Assembly: GCA_036351575.1 (NCBI GenBank)
Contig: JAZBPJ010000068.1
Coordinates: forward strand, 1 to 15,365
Direction of reading: 5' to 3'
From: JABDPF01 sp036351575
Lineage (GTDB): Bacteria > Pseudomonadota > Gammaproteobacteria > Xanthomonadales > SZUA-36
Length of the DNA stretch: 15,365 nucleotides
Shown piece by piece: positions 1 to 8,200 of the stretch. The stretch's first letter is position 1. The number at the start of each line of letters is the position of its first letter. The notes under the pieces are model-generated. The model saw only the letters and a list, made by a program, of their open reading frames with translations. It was not told the origin of the DNA and searched no databases. The position numbers were made by a program, and so were the translations under genes.

Positions 1-791
1 CGCCGGGTATGCAGCTCGGTCAACGCGTTCTCGGGAAGCTCGTTGGGATGTTCGGCCAGCAACTCGCTGTGGAGCCGGTAGTGGCCCCTGCGTTCCCGAA
101 TGACCGACATGTAAATCACGGGGAGATCGAGTTTTCGCGCCAGGGTCTCGGTGCCCTTGAAGACCGCGGTATCCTGGTTCAGAAAGGTCATCCAGTGCGC
201 CTTGGAAGGCGGCGGTGTCTGGTCGGCGATAAACGCGGTCGCGGTCAGCTGGTCGCGGTCTTCGACCATCCTCTTGAAGGTTTCTTTCATCTTGTACAGG
301 CGCAGCCCGCAGCGCGTTCTCATCCTGTAAAAAAGTGCGTCGAACTGCCGGTTCGCCAGGGGATGGTAGATCACGTACAACTGGTGAATCGGCAGCTGCG
401 CGAAATAGGCGCCGCAGAGCTCCCAGTTGCCCAGGTGGCCCATCACGATGATGACGCTCTGCTTCTTCTCGAAAAAATGCTCGAACGGGGACATGTCACC
501 CGGACTGAAATGCTCGCGCACGGCGGCGGGCGTGATGGTCAGGGTCTTGAGGGTTTCCAGTATCAGGTCGCAGAGATAATGGTAGAAACCGCGGCGAATG
601 GCGTCGATTTCATCGTCCGACTTGTTCGGGAAAGAACGCTCCAGGTTGGACGTGACCACGCCTTTCCGGTAGCGCAGGACCCGGTAGATGAACAGGTACA
701 TGACGTCCGACAGCAGGTAAAGCGCGCGAAAGGGAAGATACGAAACAAGGTAAATAAACGGCAGGACCAGGTAGTAAGCAATTGCGCCCAT
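1..791 (-). CDS. Lysophospholipid/lipid A acyltransferase (LpxL/HtrB family), 3' end cut by window
   Basis: The reading frame starts at an ATG at 791 and stays open to the window edge, giving 263 residues of a protein usually near 290-300. It is therefore partial because of the window, not broken. The N-terminus is a hydrophobic membrane segment (about residues 4-37). The acyltransferase signature HLGNWE lies at 119-124, where H119 and E124 form the catalytic HX4E/D pair of this family. A later DQTPPP segment (190-195) and a WMTFLNQDTAVFKGTE stretch also fit it. Such enzymes transfer acyl chains to lipid A precursors or related lipids at the inner membrane. An in-frame TGA lies two codons upstream of the ATG, so the start is well fixed, and AAAGGG sits about 10 nt before it. 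It follows the 46-residue Cys protein by 40 bp. A direct link with Rnf is not obvious; it may just share the transcript. The N-terminal region looks more like Bacteroidota homologues than E. coli LpxL. Confidence 0.85.
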   Translation of the reverse strand, partial: MGAIAYYLVLPFIYLVSYLPFRALYLLSDVMYLFIYRVLRYRKGVVTSNLERSFPNKSDDEIDAIRRGFYHYLCDLILETLKTLTITPAAVREHFSPGDMSPFEHFFEKKQSVIIVMGHLGNWELCGAYFAQLPIHQLYVIYHPLANRQFDALFYRMRTRCGLRLYKMKETFKRMVEDRDQLTATAFIADQTPPPSKAHWMTFLNQDTAVFKGTETLARKLDLPVIYMSVIRERRGHYRLHSELLAEHPNELPENALTELHTR

Positions 792-831
792 GGATCAAAT
801 CACCCTTTCATTAGCCGCGAAGCATGCGGGA

Positions 832-975
832 TCAGGACTTGTCGCAGGCCGTCTTTTCGCAAGCGCCGTCGCTGTCGCAATCGTGGCAGCCCCGGCCTCC
901 ATGGTTGCCGTGCGCCAGGCCGAAACCGACGAACACCACGACCAGGAACAGGATGGCAGCGAGATATTCCATCAT
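832..975 (-). CDS. Small membrane-anchored four-cysteine protein (candidate Rnf maturation or Fe-binding factor)
   Basis: This short reading frame starts with two consecutive ATG codons (975 and 972) four and seven bases after the rnfA stop and ends in TGA at 832. It encodes 46-47 residues: an N-terminal hydrophobic helix (about residues 3-20) followed by a glycine/histidine turn (H21, H24) and a short tail with four cysteines (C29, C32, C38, C43 counted from the second Met) and several acidic residues. The architecture recalls NqrM (DUF539), the small Cys-containing membrane protein needed for iron insertion into Na+-NQR, and also the small Cys-rich proteins found next to FeoB. I do not recognise the sequence as a member of either family. 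Because RnfA and RnfE share an intramembrane Fe-S centre and this gene sits directly after rnfA, a role in Rnf Fe-S maturation is a plausible inference. Coding status is supported by tight spacing and sensible composition, not by homology. Confidence 0.7.
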   Translation of the reverse strand: MMEYLAAILFLVVVFVGFGLAHGNHGGRGCHDCDSDGACEKTACDKS

Positions 976-979
976 TCGC

Positions 980-1555
980 CTACAGTAACCCCGCGAAGCC
1001 CATGAAAGCCAGCGACAGGCTGCCGGCGATGATCAGCGTCAGGCCGGTGCCTTTCGCGATCGCGGGAATATCCGACAGCTCGGAAGTCTCGCGGATCGAG
1101 GCCATCAGCACCAGCGCGAGGGTCAGGCCGAGGCCGGCGCCGACCGCGAACACGATGCCCTGGAGGAAATCGTAGCCGCGATTGGTCTGGAAAATGGCCA
1201 GGCCGAAAATCGCGCAGTTGGTGGTCATCAGCGGCAGGAAGATACCCAGCTGGCGAAACAGGACCGGCGCAATCTTCTTCACCACCATCTCCACGATCTG
1301 CACCAGCGATGCGACCACGATGATGAAGGAAATGATGCGCAGGTAAGGCGCGTTGGTGAGGATGTAGGTATTAAGCACCCAGGCGCTGAGCGAAGTCAGC
1401 ACCAGCACGAAGATGTTGGCCAGGCCCATGCGCAGGGCCGTCTCGACGCGCGCCGAAACGCCCATGAAGGGGCACAGGCCGAGGAACAGCGCGAGGGTGA
1501 AGTTGTTCACCACCATCGCGGAGAAGAAGATCGAGAAGAGGGTCTGGTCGCTCAT
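980..1555 (-). CDS. rnfA: RnfA, membrane subunit of ion-translocating ferredoxin:NAD+ oxidoreductase
   Basis: The product is 191 residues, the normal RnfA/NqrE size, with about six transmembrane helices. The two half-site cysteines of the family are present: C28 in FLGLCPFMGVS and C114 in LPLMTTNCAIFG. In the Rnf/NQR family these, with the matching pair in RnfE, bind an intramembrane Fe-S cluster that carries electrons across the membrane from the cytosolic RnfB/RnfC arm to the flavin subunits. Its ATG overlaps the rnfE stop by four bases (ATGA), and the 46-residue Cys protein begins four bases after its TAG stop. It is the last Rnf subunit gene in this cluster, matching a B-CDGEA order. Confidence 0.97.
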   Translation of the reverse strand: MSDQTLFSIFFSAMVVNNFTLALFLGLCPFMGVSARVETALRMGLANIFVLVLTSLSAWVLNTYILTNAPYLRIISFIIVVASLVQIVEMVVKKIAPVLFRQLGIFLPLMTTNCAIFGLAIFQTNRGYDFLQGIVFAVGAGLGLTLALVLMASIRETSELSDIPAIAKGTGLTLIIAGSLSLAFMGFAGLL

Positions 1556-2184
1556 GCCGATGCCCCCTCACGTGCCGCCCGGGCCTTCTTGCGTTCCTCG
1601 TGGTAACCCATGGCCAGCACGATGAAGCCGAGCGTCAGGAAGCCGCCCGCCGGCAGCACCATCACCACCCATGGCTCGAAATCCGGACCGAACAGCGGAA
1701 TGTCGAAGAAGGTGCCGATGCCGAGGATTTCACGGAAGCCGCCCAGCATCAGCAGCGCGATGGTAAAGCCGATTCCCGTGCCGATGGCGTCGAGCAGCGA
1801 ACGGTAGACCGTGTTGCGCGATGAAAAGGCCTCCTGGCGCCCGAGGATCATGCAGTTCACCACGATCAGCGCGATAAAGGCGCCCAGTTCCTTGTGCTGA
1901 ACCGGTGCATAAGCCTGCAGCAGCATGTCGGCCAGGGTCACGAAGGTGGCAATGACCAGGATATAGGACGAGATGCGCACTTCTTTGGGAATCAGGGACT
2001 TGACACTGGAAATCAGGATACTGGAACAGGTCAGCACGAAAAAGGTCGCGGCGCTCATGGCCAGCGCGTTCTTCACGGTGTTGGTCACGGCCAGCGCCGG
2101 GCACAGGCCCAGCATCTGGATCAGGACCGGGTTCTCTCTCCAGATACCGCGGATCAGGTCCTGCGACGGCGTGGTGCTTCTCAT
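1552..2184 (-). CDS. rnfE: RnfE, membrane subunit of the Rnf complex
   Basis: This 210-residue protein is homologous to RnfA and RnfE/NqrD, with about six membrane helices. The paired cysteines are C28 in LGLCPALAV and C111 in IVVNCMILGR. Together with RnfA they would hold the intramembrane Fe-S cluster on the electron path through the membrane. The conserved GRQEAF and SLLDAIGTGIGFT regions are intact, and the C-terminus is a short charged cytosolic tail. The start codon overlaps the rnfG stop by four bases and its stop overlaps the rnfA start in the same way, so synthesis of the two partner subunits is likely coupled. Confidence 0.97.
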   Translation of the reverse strand: MRSTTPSQDLIRGIWRENPVLIQMLGLCPALAVTNTVKNALAMSAATFFVLTCSSILISSVKSLIPKEVRISSYILVIATFVTLADMLLQAYAPVQHKELGAFIALIVVNCMILGRQEAFSSRNTVYRSLLDAIGTGIGFTIALLMLGGFREILGIGTFFDIPLFGPDFEPWVVMVLPAGGFLTLGFIVLAMGYHEERKKARAAREGASA

Positions 2185-2900
2185 GGCGCCTCCTCCGGTA
2201 TCTCCTGGCCGAGGTCGATCTGCTGGAGCAGAGGCTGCCAGTCCGCGACCCCGTTGTTGATGATGCTTACCACGACCTTGGACGAGATGGTCGCGCCGGT
2301 GATGGCGTCGATTTCGCCGGGCAGGCCTTTGCCCGTGCCCGCCTTGATCGCCTTCAGCGGCGTCTGCGGCCGGTCGAAGAACTGCTGCACGAAATCCAGG
2401 TCCTTGAAAATCTTGTCGCCGAGCCCCGGCGTTTCCTTGCTTTCCAGCACTTTCTTACCCAGCAGGATCCCGGTGTCCGGTTCGAAACCGAAGATCACCA
2501 GCACCACATCCGCAAAGCCCGACTCGCCGCGGGAAACCGCGACGCCGACGAGTTCGCCGTTGTCGTCGTAGCCGATGTACGCCTGCCTGTAATCGCTGGC
2601 CTTGGAACCGGCGGGCACTTCGCTCACCAGCGCATCGTCCACGCGGTAAACGGTCCGGTAGTTCGTCACGCCCGGCAAAACCTCGTATACGGCCAGGCGA
2701 AGCTGCTCGGCCCGGTACACGTCGATGATGGGCTTGGTGTGAAGGTTGACGATCACGATCAGCAGGCCGGCCAGCGCGCCGGCGATGGCCAGCGTGGCGA
2801 CCAGGCGCAGCGTCGAAACCCGGGATTGCTCGGGTTCCTGCTGCGCTTCGGGATCGACGACCGTCACTTCGATCGCGTCCGGTTTCAGCCGCTCGTTCAT
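2181..2900 (-). CDS. rnfG: RnfG, covalent-FMN subunit of the Rnf complex
   Basis: The product is 239 residues. An acidic cytosolic N-terminal extension of about 30 residues precedes one membrane helix (about 33-52), followed by an extracytoplasmic FMN-binding domain. The flavinylation motif DAITGAT ends at T204, the residue expected to carry phosphodiester-linked FMN attached by ApbE. The upstream ESKETPGLGDKI segment (153-164) is also characteristic of RnfG/NqrC. No apbE gene is visible in the window, so flavin transferase must come from elsewhere in the genome. The N-terminal extension is somewhat long but the family varies here. Both ends overlap the neighbouring genes by four bases. Confidence 0.96.
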   Translation of the reverse strand: MNERLKPDAIEVTVVDPEAQQEPEQSRVSTLRLVATLAIAGALAGLLIVIVNLHTKPIIDVYRAEQLRLAVYEVLPGVTNYRTVYRVDDALVSEVPAGSKASDYRQAYIGYDDNGELVGVAVSRGESGFADVVLVIFGFEPDTGILLGKKVLESKETPGLGDKIFKDLDFVQQFFDRPQTPLKAIKAGTGKGLPGEIDAITGATISSKVVVSIINNGVADWQPLLQQIDLGQEIPEEAP

Positions 2901-3913
2901 TCTTCCGTCTCCGCGGCCCGGCGCACGCTGCCGAATTTACGCGGCTGCGTGGCGCGGTTGATGAAAGGAACGAGCGCGTTCATCAGCAGGATGGCGTACA
3001 TCACGCCCTCGGGCAGCCCGCCCCAGATGCGGATGATGACCACCAGCAGGCCGATGCCCGCGCCGAACACCCAGCAGCCCCGGTTGGTCACCGGCGACGT
3101 CACCATATCGGTGGCCATGTACCAGGCGCCCAGCATCAGTCCGCCCGAGAACAGCATGAACCAGGGTGAGAACGGCGACAGGCCGAGCGCGTAGAAAATG
3201 CCGGAGAAGACGAACACCGAGAGCAGGATGCTGACGGGGATGTGCCAGTTCAGGTGGCCGCGGATGGCCAGGTAGATGCCGCCGGCCAGGATCAGCCCGG
3301 CGGAAGTCTCACCAAGTGAACCGCCCGTGCTGCCCAGGATCAGGTTCAGCACCGGCGTGACGACCGGGTCGTCGCTGAACTTGAGGATGCCCAGCGGCGT
3401 CGCGCCGGTCATCGCGTCCATGACCGTCGGCGTCATGAACGGCAGGGCGAAGTTGTCACCGGCCAGCGCCCACCAGTTTTCACCGCGTACCGGCCAGGTC
3501 GTGATCGCCACCGGGAACGCGGCCTGCAGAAACGCCCGGCCGAGCAGCGCGGGGTTGAAAACATTCTGGCCCAGGCCGCCGAAAATGAGCTTGCCGAAAG
3601 CAACCCCGAACACACCGCCCAGGAAAGCCATCCACAGCGGGATACCGGCGGGCAGGCACATGCCGAGAAGAAGGCCCGTGATCACGGCGGAGCCGTCTGC
3701 AATGGAGTCGCGGCGCGTACCGAACAGGCGTTCGGTCAGCAGGCAGCCGGCCGTGCTCGCGCCCAGCACCAGCACGGCGCTGGGACCGAAAAAGAAAATC
3801 GAGGCCGCGATTACCGGTACAAGGCTCAGCACCACCGACCACATGATGCGGGTCGTGGACTCGGGCGAGCGGACGTGGGGCGCCGCGGTAATCTTGACAG
3901 TGGTCTCGTTCAT
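2897..3913 (-). CDS. rnfD: RnfD, membrane flavoprotein subunit of the Rnf complex
   Basis: I chose the ATG at 3913, which overlaps the rnfC stop (3910-3912) as ATGA and gives a 338-residue RnfD/NqrB-type protein. The open frame continues far upstream but only as a low-complexity Arg/Ala/Gly shadow of rnfC. The protein has roughly eight to ten membrane helices and the covalent flavin motif DAMTGATPLG, with T172 as the expected FMN-bearing threonine. The conserved GLGQNVFNPALLGRAF segment (113-128) and the late DMVTSPVTNRG segment are also present. RnfD passes electrons between RnfG and the RnfA/E cluster and is a candidate ion-channel subunit. It is coupled by overlap to rnfC before it and rnfG after it. 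Confidence 0.96.
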   Translation of the reverse strand: MNETTVKITAAPHVRSPESTTRIMWSVVLSLVPVIAASIFFFGPSAVLVLGASTAGCLLTERLFGTRRDSIADGSAVITGLLLGMCLPAGIPLWMAFLGGVFGVAFGKLIFGGLGQNVFNPALLGRAFLQAAFPVAITTWPVRGENWWALAGDNFALPFMTPTVMDAMTGATPLGILKFSDDPVVTPVLNLILGSTGGSLGETSAGLILAGGIYLAIRGHLNWHIPVSILLSVFVFSGIFYALGLSPFSPWFMLFSGGLMLGAWYMATDMVTSPVTNRGCWVFGAGIGLLVVIIRIWGGLPEGVMYAILLMNALVPFINRATQPRKFGSVRRAAETEE

Positions 3914-5235
3914 GCGGCTTTCATCCTGCTGAGCTGCATCTTGGACATCGCGAACAGCTGCGACAGCGGAATGTTCGAGGGGCAGACGAAAGAGCAGCAG
4001 CCGCAGAGCATGCAGTCGCCAAGGTTGTTCTTGGACATCTCCTCGAAACGTTCGACGCGCGCCAGCGCCCCCATCAGCTGCGGGTTCAGGTACACGGGAC
4101 AGGCGTCGATGCACTTGCCGCAGCGGATGCAGGGCAGGATGTCCTGGCGCTTGCACTCGTCTCTCGACAGCAGCAGGATGCCGCCGGTCGCCTTGAGCAC
4201 CGGCACGTCCAGGCTGGCCTGGCTCTGGCCCATCATCGGTCCGCCGAACACGATCTCGGCGATATCCCCGGTCATTCCGCCGCATGCGTCGATCACGTCG
4301 CGCAGCTTCGTGCCGAAGGGGATCAGCCAGTTGCCGGGCTGCTTCACGCCGCGCCCGGAGACCGTCATGATGCGCTCGATCAGCGGTTCGCCGGTATCGA
4401 ATACCCGCGCGATGCTGGCCGTGGTCGCAACGTTCTGCACCAGGGCGCCGACCGCGCTGGGCAGCTTGCCCGAGGGAACCTCGCGTCCGGTGACGGTCTT
4501 GATCAGCATTTTTTCCGCCCCCTGCGGGTATTTCACCTTCAAGGGCTGCACGGACACGTCGAGGTCGGTGGGCGCCGTCTTGCGCATGACCTCGATGGCG
4601 TCGGGCTTGTTGAGCTCGATACCGATGACGGCGCGCTCGATGCCCAGCGCCCGCAGCACGATGCGGATGCCCTGGTGCACGTATTCCGGCTGTTCCAGCA
4701 TGGTCCGGTGGTCGGAGGTCAGGTAAGGCTCGCACTCGCTGCCGTTGACGATCAGCACGTCGACCGGCTGGTCCTCTGGCGGCCGCATCTTCACGTGGCT
4801 GGGAAAAGCCGCGCCGCCCAGGCCCACGATGCCGGCCTTGCTGATTTCTTCGGACAGCTGCTCCGCGGGAACCTCGTCCCAGTGCGGCACCAGGCGCGGG
4901 CGCTGCAGCTGCGTCGAGTGCGGATCCACCTCGATGCGCACGGACGGCTGCATGGTGCCGCTCGGGTGCGGCCACTGCTCGATCGATTTCACCGTGCCCG
5001 CCGCGCTGGTGTGCACGCGCGAGGAAATCAAACCGGTGGCCTTGGCGATCACGTCGCCGCGCTCGACCCGGTCGCCCGGCTTGACCAGCGCCTCGGCCGG
5101 CCGGCCGATATGCTGCGACAGCGGCAGGATGATCTCGTCGGGAAACGGCAGCCTCCGCGACGGAATTCCGGAGGTCAGCTCCTTGTGTTCCGGCGGGTGT
5201 ACCCCGTTCCTGAAGCTGGGCAGTCGTCCGGACAT
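3910..5235 (-). CDS. rnfC: RnfC, NADH/flavin and 2x[4Fe-4S] subunit of the Rnf complex
   Basis: The start is taken at the ATG at 5235, which shares one base with the preceding TGA stop (TGATG), and yields 441 residues, typical for RnfC. The frame is open further upstream, but those residues are not RnfC-like and overlap the previous gene. The N-terminal part begins FRNGVHPPEHKELT. The nucleotide-flavin region follows with GLGGAAFPSHVK (138-149), NGSECEPYLT (164-173) and YPQGAEKML (236-244). Two ferredoxin motifs end the protein: C369-C372-C375-C379P and C408-C411-C414-C418P, all ligands intact. RnfC is the cytosolic subunit that exchanges electrons with NAD+/NADH and with RnfB. Its long E. 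coli-type alanine-rich C-terminal extension is absent, as in most non-enterobacterial RnfC. Confidence 0.97.
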   Translation of the reverse strand: MSGRLPSFRNGVHPPEHKELTSGIPSRRLPFPDEIILPLSQHIGRPAEALVKPGDRVERGDVIAKATGLISSRVHTSAAGTVKSIEQWPHPSGTMQPSVRIEVDPHSTQLQRPRLVPHWDEVPAEQLSEEISKAGIVGLGGAAFPSHVKMRPPEDQPVDVLIVNGSECEPYLTSDHRTMLEQPEYVHQGIRIVLRALGIERAVIGIELNKPDAIEVMRKTAPTDLDVSVQPLKVKYPQGAEKMLIKTVTGREVPSGKLPSAVGALVQNVATTASIARVFDTGEPLIERIMTVSGRGVKQPGNWLIPFGTKLRDVIDACGGMTGDIAEIVFGGPMMGQSQASLDVPVLKATGGILLLSRDECKRQDILPCIRCGKCIDACPVYLNPQLMGALARVERFEEMSKNNLGDCMLCGCCSFVCPSNIPLSQLFAMSKMQLSRMKAA

Positions 5236-8200
5236 CAGTTGAACTTCTCCGCCCGCTCTTTCAGCTTGTCGAGATCCTTCTCGTCGGGGTTGAGCGGGTC
5301 CCCGGGGTGGATCACGGACGGCGCGCATTTTTCGGCGGCCTGCACCAGTTCACGGTAGCTGCCGGCGGTCGCGTCCTTGATGTACGCCTGGCCGTCCTCG
5401 TTGTAGGCGAACATTTTCGGGTTCAGGTTGATGCAGTCGTCGCAGGACGTGCAGCGAATGCTTTCGATCCAGGGCTCGCGAACGAAGTCCTCGTCCTCTT
5501 CTTCCTCGGAGGCTTCCGGCGCGGCCACGGCTTCTTCGGCCTCGGATTCGTCTTTCTCCGCCGCCGGCGCCGCGTCGGGCGCGGGGCCGCCGGCAAAATC
5601 GAGCCCGGTCGGCGCCTGGAACGCGGGACCCTTCCAGGTTTCCGCTTTTTCCAGCAGTTCCGACACGGTCAGGTGACCGCCGGCGCTCAGCAGACCTTCG
5701 GCGATGCGCCGCGCGATCAGCTGCGGGAATTCCGTCGCCATCTGGTTGAATTTTGCCTCGTAGCCGGACTTCAGCGCGTCCATTTCCTTCTGCAGCTTGC
5801 GCTCGATGCCGGAACCGACGGCGTCGCGCAGGTGACCGGACACCTCGACACCCGACAATTCACGCAACTGCGCCCAGAACTTCTGGCGTTCCTCGGCCAG
5901 GCGCACGATCTCGTCGGAGACGGTCATCTTGCGCAGCCGCCGGTCGGCGTCCAGGGTGTAGATATACGGCTGCTGACCGGAACGCGAAGCGGCGTCCTGC
6001 GCGACAAACTCGTGGAACGGCACGCCCTCGAACCCTTCCGGCGTTGCACCGAAATGCTCGCGGAAACGCTCTTCGCCGAGCGCCCAGTCCGCCACCGTGA
6101 CCGGCAGCGCCATCTTCTGTTCTTCGCCGTTGTCGTCGAGGTAGGCCAGTTCCCGCTCGGGCCAGGCGTCCTCGGGCGAAGGATTGCCCTCAAGGCTCAG
6201 GCATTCGGAGAAGGTCGTGCCCTTTTCGGGATTGAACAGCAGGTTCGGAACCGCGCGGCTTTCCAGCGCCAGGCGGGCCGCCTCGGGCGCGCTGTCCTGT
6301 GCCAGGCCCCACTCGCGCGGGCACGGAGCGTTCAGGATGAACAATGCCGGGCGCCTCTGCTGCAGGCCTTTCAACAGGCCTTCGAACAGGTGCGACGGGG
6401 TCGCCTGCGAGGACTGCATCACGAACGCGCCCCGGTGGGCCATCGCGATCAGCGCCAGTTCCTTGCGGCCCTCTTGCTTGGAGCGGACGTCCGGGCCGGA
6501 ATCAAAGGCTTCCGGCACCTGGCCGTTGAAGCCCGCGGTGCAGGCCTGGCCGCCGCCGGCCGAATTCGCCTGGGTGTCGACCACCACGACGCGAACCGGC
6601 TTGCCGGAGGCCAGCAGGCGCGACAGGTTCTGGAAGCCGATGTCCATCATCGCGCCGTCACCGCCCACCGCGAACAGCGGCGGGCACAGCGCGAATTCTT
6701 CGTCCGTGAACTGCTGCCAGTCAAAGCCGCTGAAGAAGGCCTCGTCGGCTTCCGGATCGTAGCGGTCGTCCAGCAGTTTCTGCGCGCGGCGCAGGGCAAC
6801 GAAGCCGTCCGCCATCTTGCGCATATGCCCTTCGAACAGGCCGACCGCGAGCGACGGAGCGTCCTGGAACAGGTGGCTGGTCCATGGGAAGGGATACGGG
6901 TTGAACGGGAAGGTGGCGCCCCACACGGAAGTGCAGCCGGTCGAGTTGGCGAAGCCCATGTTGGCGCGGCCGCGGCCGCCCGGCCCTTTCTCGTAGCGCC
7001 ATTTCAGGTCTTTCAGGTCCTCGATGGCCTGGTGGATACGCTTCACGGTATCCTTTGCGGCCTCGTCGAGCGGCAGTTCGACGCCCGCGGCATCGGCGGA
7101 CACTCCGCCCAGGTCCGCCTGCGAGGCCAGCAGCTTGCGCGCCCTGGCGTCCAGGGATTCGATCAATTCGCCGATCGCCGCCACGTGCGCTGCGGCACGC
7201 GGCGCCATCAGGGCATTGACCGCCGAGAGCACCAGGTGGATCGCGGTTTTCTCACCGCAGCCCATGCAGGCGTTGTCGCCGCCAAGCATGGACAGGTAGT
7301 TGTTCTTTTTCAGCAGCAGCGAGGGCATCATGCCGATGCCTTCTTCCAGGTTGGATATGCGCAGGTAGCGGTCGTCGGTGTCCGGAAGGTTTTTCCACAG
7401 CGTCCAGTTCGCTTCCAGCCGTTCCTGCACCTCGTCGTTCTGCTCGCCGTGGACCAGCGCGCCGTCGGCGCAGACCGCGACGCAGACGTCGCAGCCCTTG
7501 CAGGTCTCGGGGTTGATCGTGATCGAGAGCAGGCCGCCGCTGCCCTTTTCTTCGCTTTCCGGCAAATCGAAAAACGGCGCGGTCTTGGCGAGCGGAAAAT
7601 GCTCCAGCGCGGCAAAGACCTGCTCGAAGTCGGCGTCGTACGCGGCCTTGCGCTCCTCGTCCCACTGCGCTTTTTCGGCGAACTTCGCATACGCGGCGCT
7701 CAGCACCGCGGCGAAGGTCTCGAATTCTTCGGCCGCCAGTATTTTGCGGGCCTCGCGCGCCAGGTGCCGGATCAGCTGGCTGAACTGGGTCAGCGGGTTC
7801 TGCGGCGTGGCCACGGTCCGCACGGCGGCGTCGAGCACCTCTTCCACGGTGTTCACCACGCCCGGTATGGCCGAATCGGGGCACTGGACCCAGCACTTGC
7901 TGCAGCCCGTGCACTTGTCCGCTATGAACTCCGGAACCGTCGTGCGCACCGTGGACATGTCGCGCATGCTCGAGGTTGCGGCCGGAATCGCGCTCATCGC
8001 CGTGAACGGGTCGGCCAGCACGTCGTGACCGGTCTTGTACTGCGAACAGACCTGGTCCCAGAAGGCGCCCTGGTTGCCCGGACCCTGCGCTTCCTCGACA
8101 CCGGACATGGCGGTCGGAATCAGCGGGATGCGCGCACTGCGGCCGGCGTCTTCGAGACCTTCCAGGTTCAGGGTACGGAGCTCGTCGTATCCGCGCAGGC

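Noticed and set aside
9..1175. Plus-strand open frame of 388 codons at the left end
   Set aside because: It runs antisense to the acyltransferase, the Cys-rich small protein and the end of rnfA, all of which are supported by motifs on the minus strand; no domain is recognisable in it.
3914..4975. N-terminal extension of rnfD reaching back to 4975
   Set aside because: The extra residues are Arg/Ala/Gly-rich and overlap the conserved Fe-S end of rnfC in another frame. The ATG at 3913 gives a normal-length RnfD and a standard ATGA overlap.
5236..5328. N-terminal extension of rnfC reaching to 5328
   Set aside because: The added residues are not RnfC-like and overlap the ferredoxin tail of the preceding gene; the ATG at 5235 fits family length and the TGATG junction.
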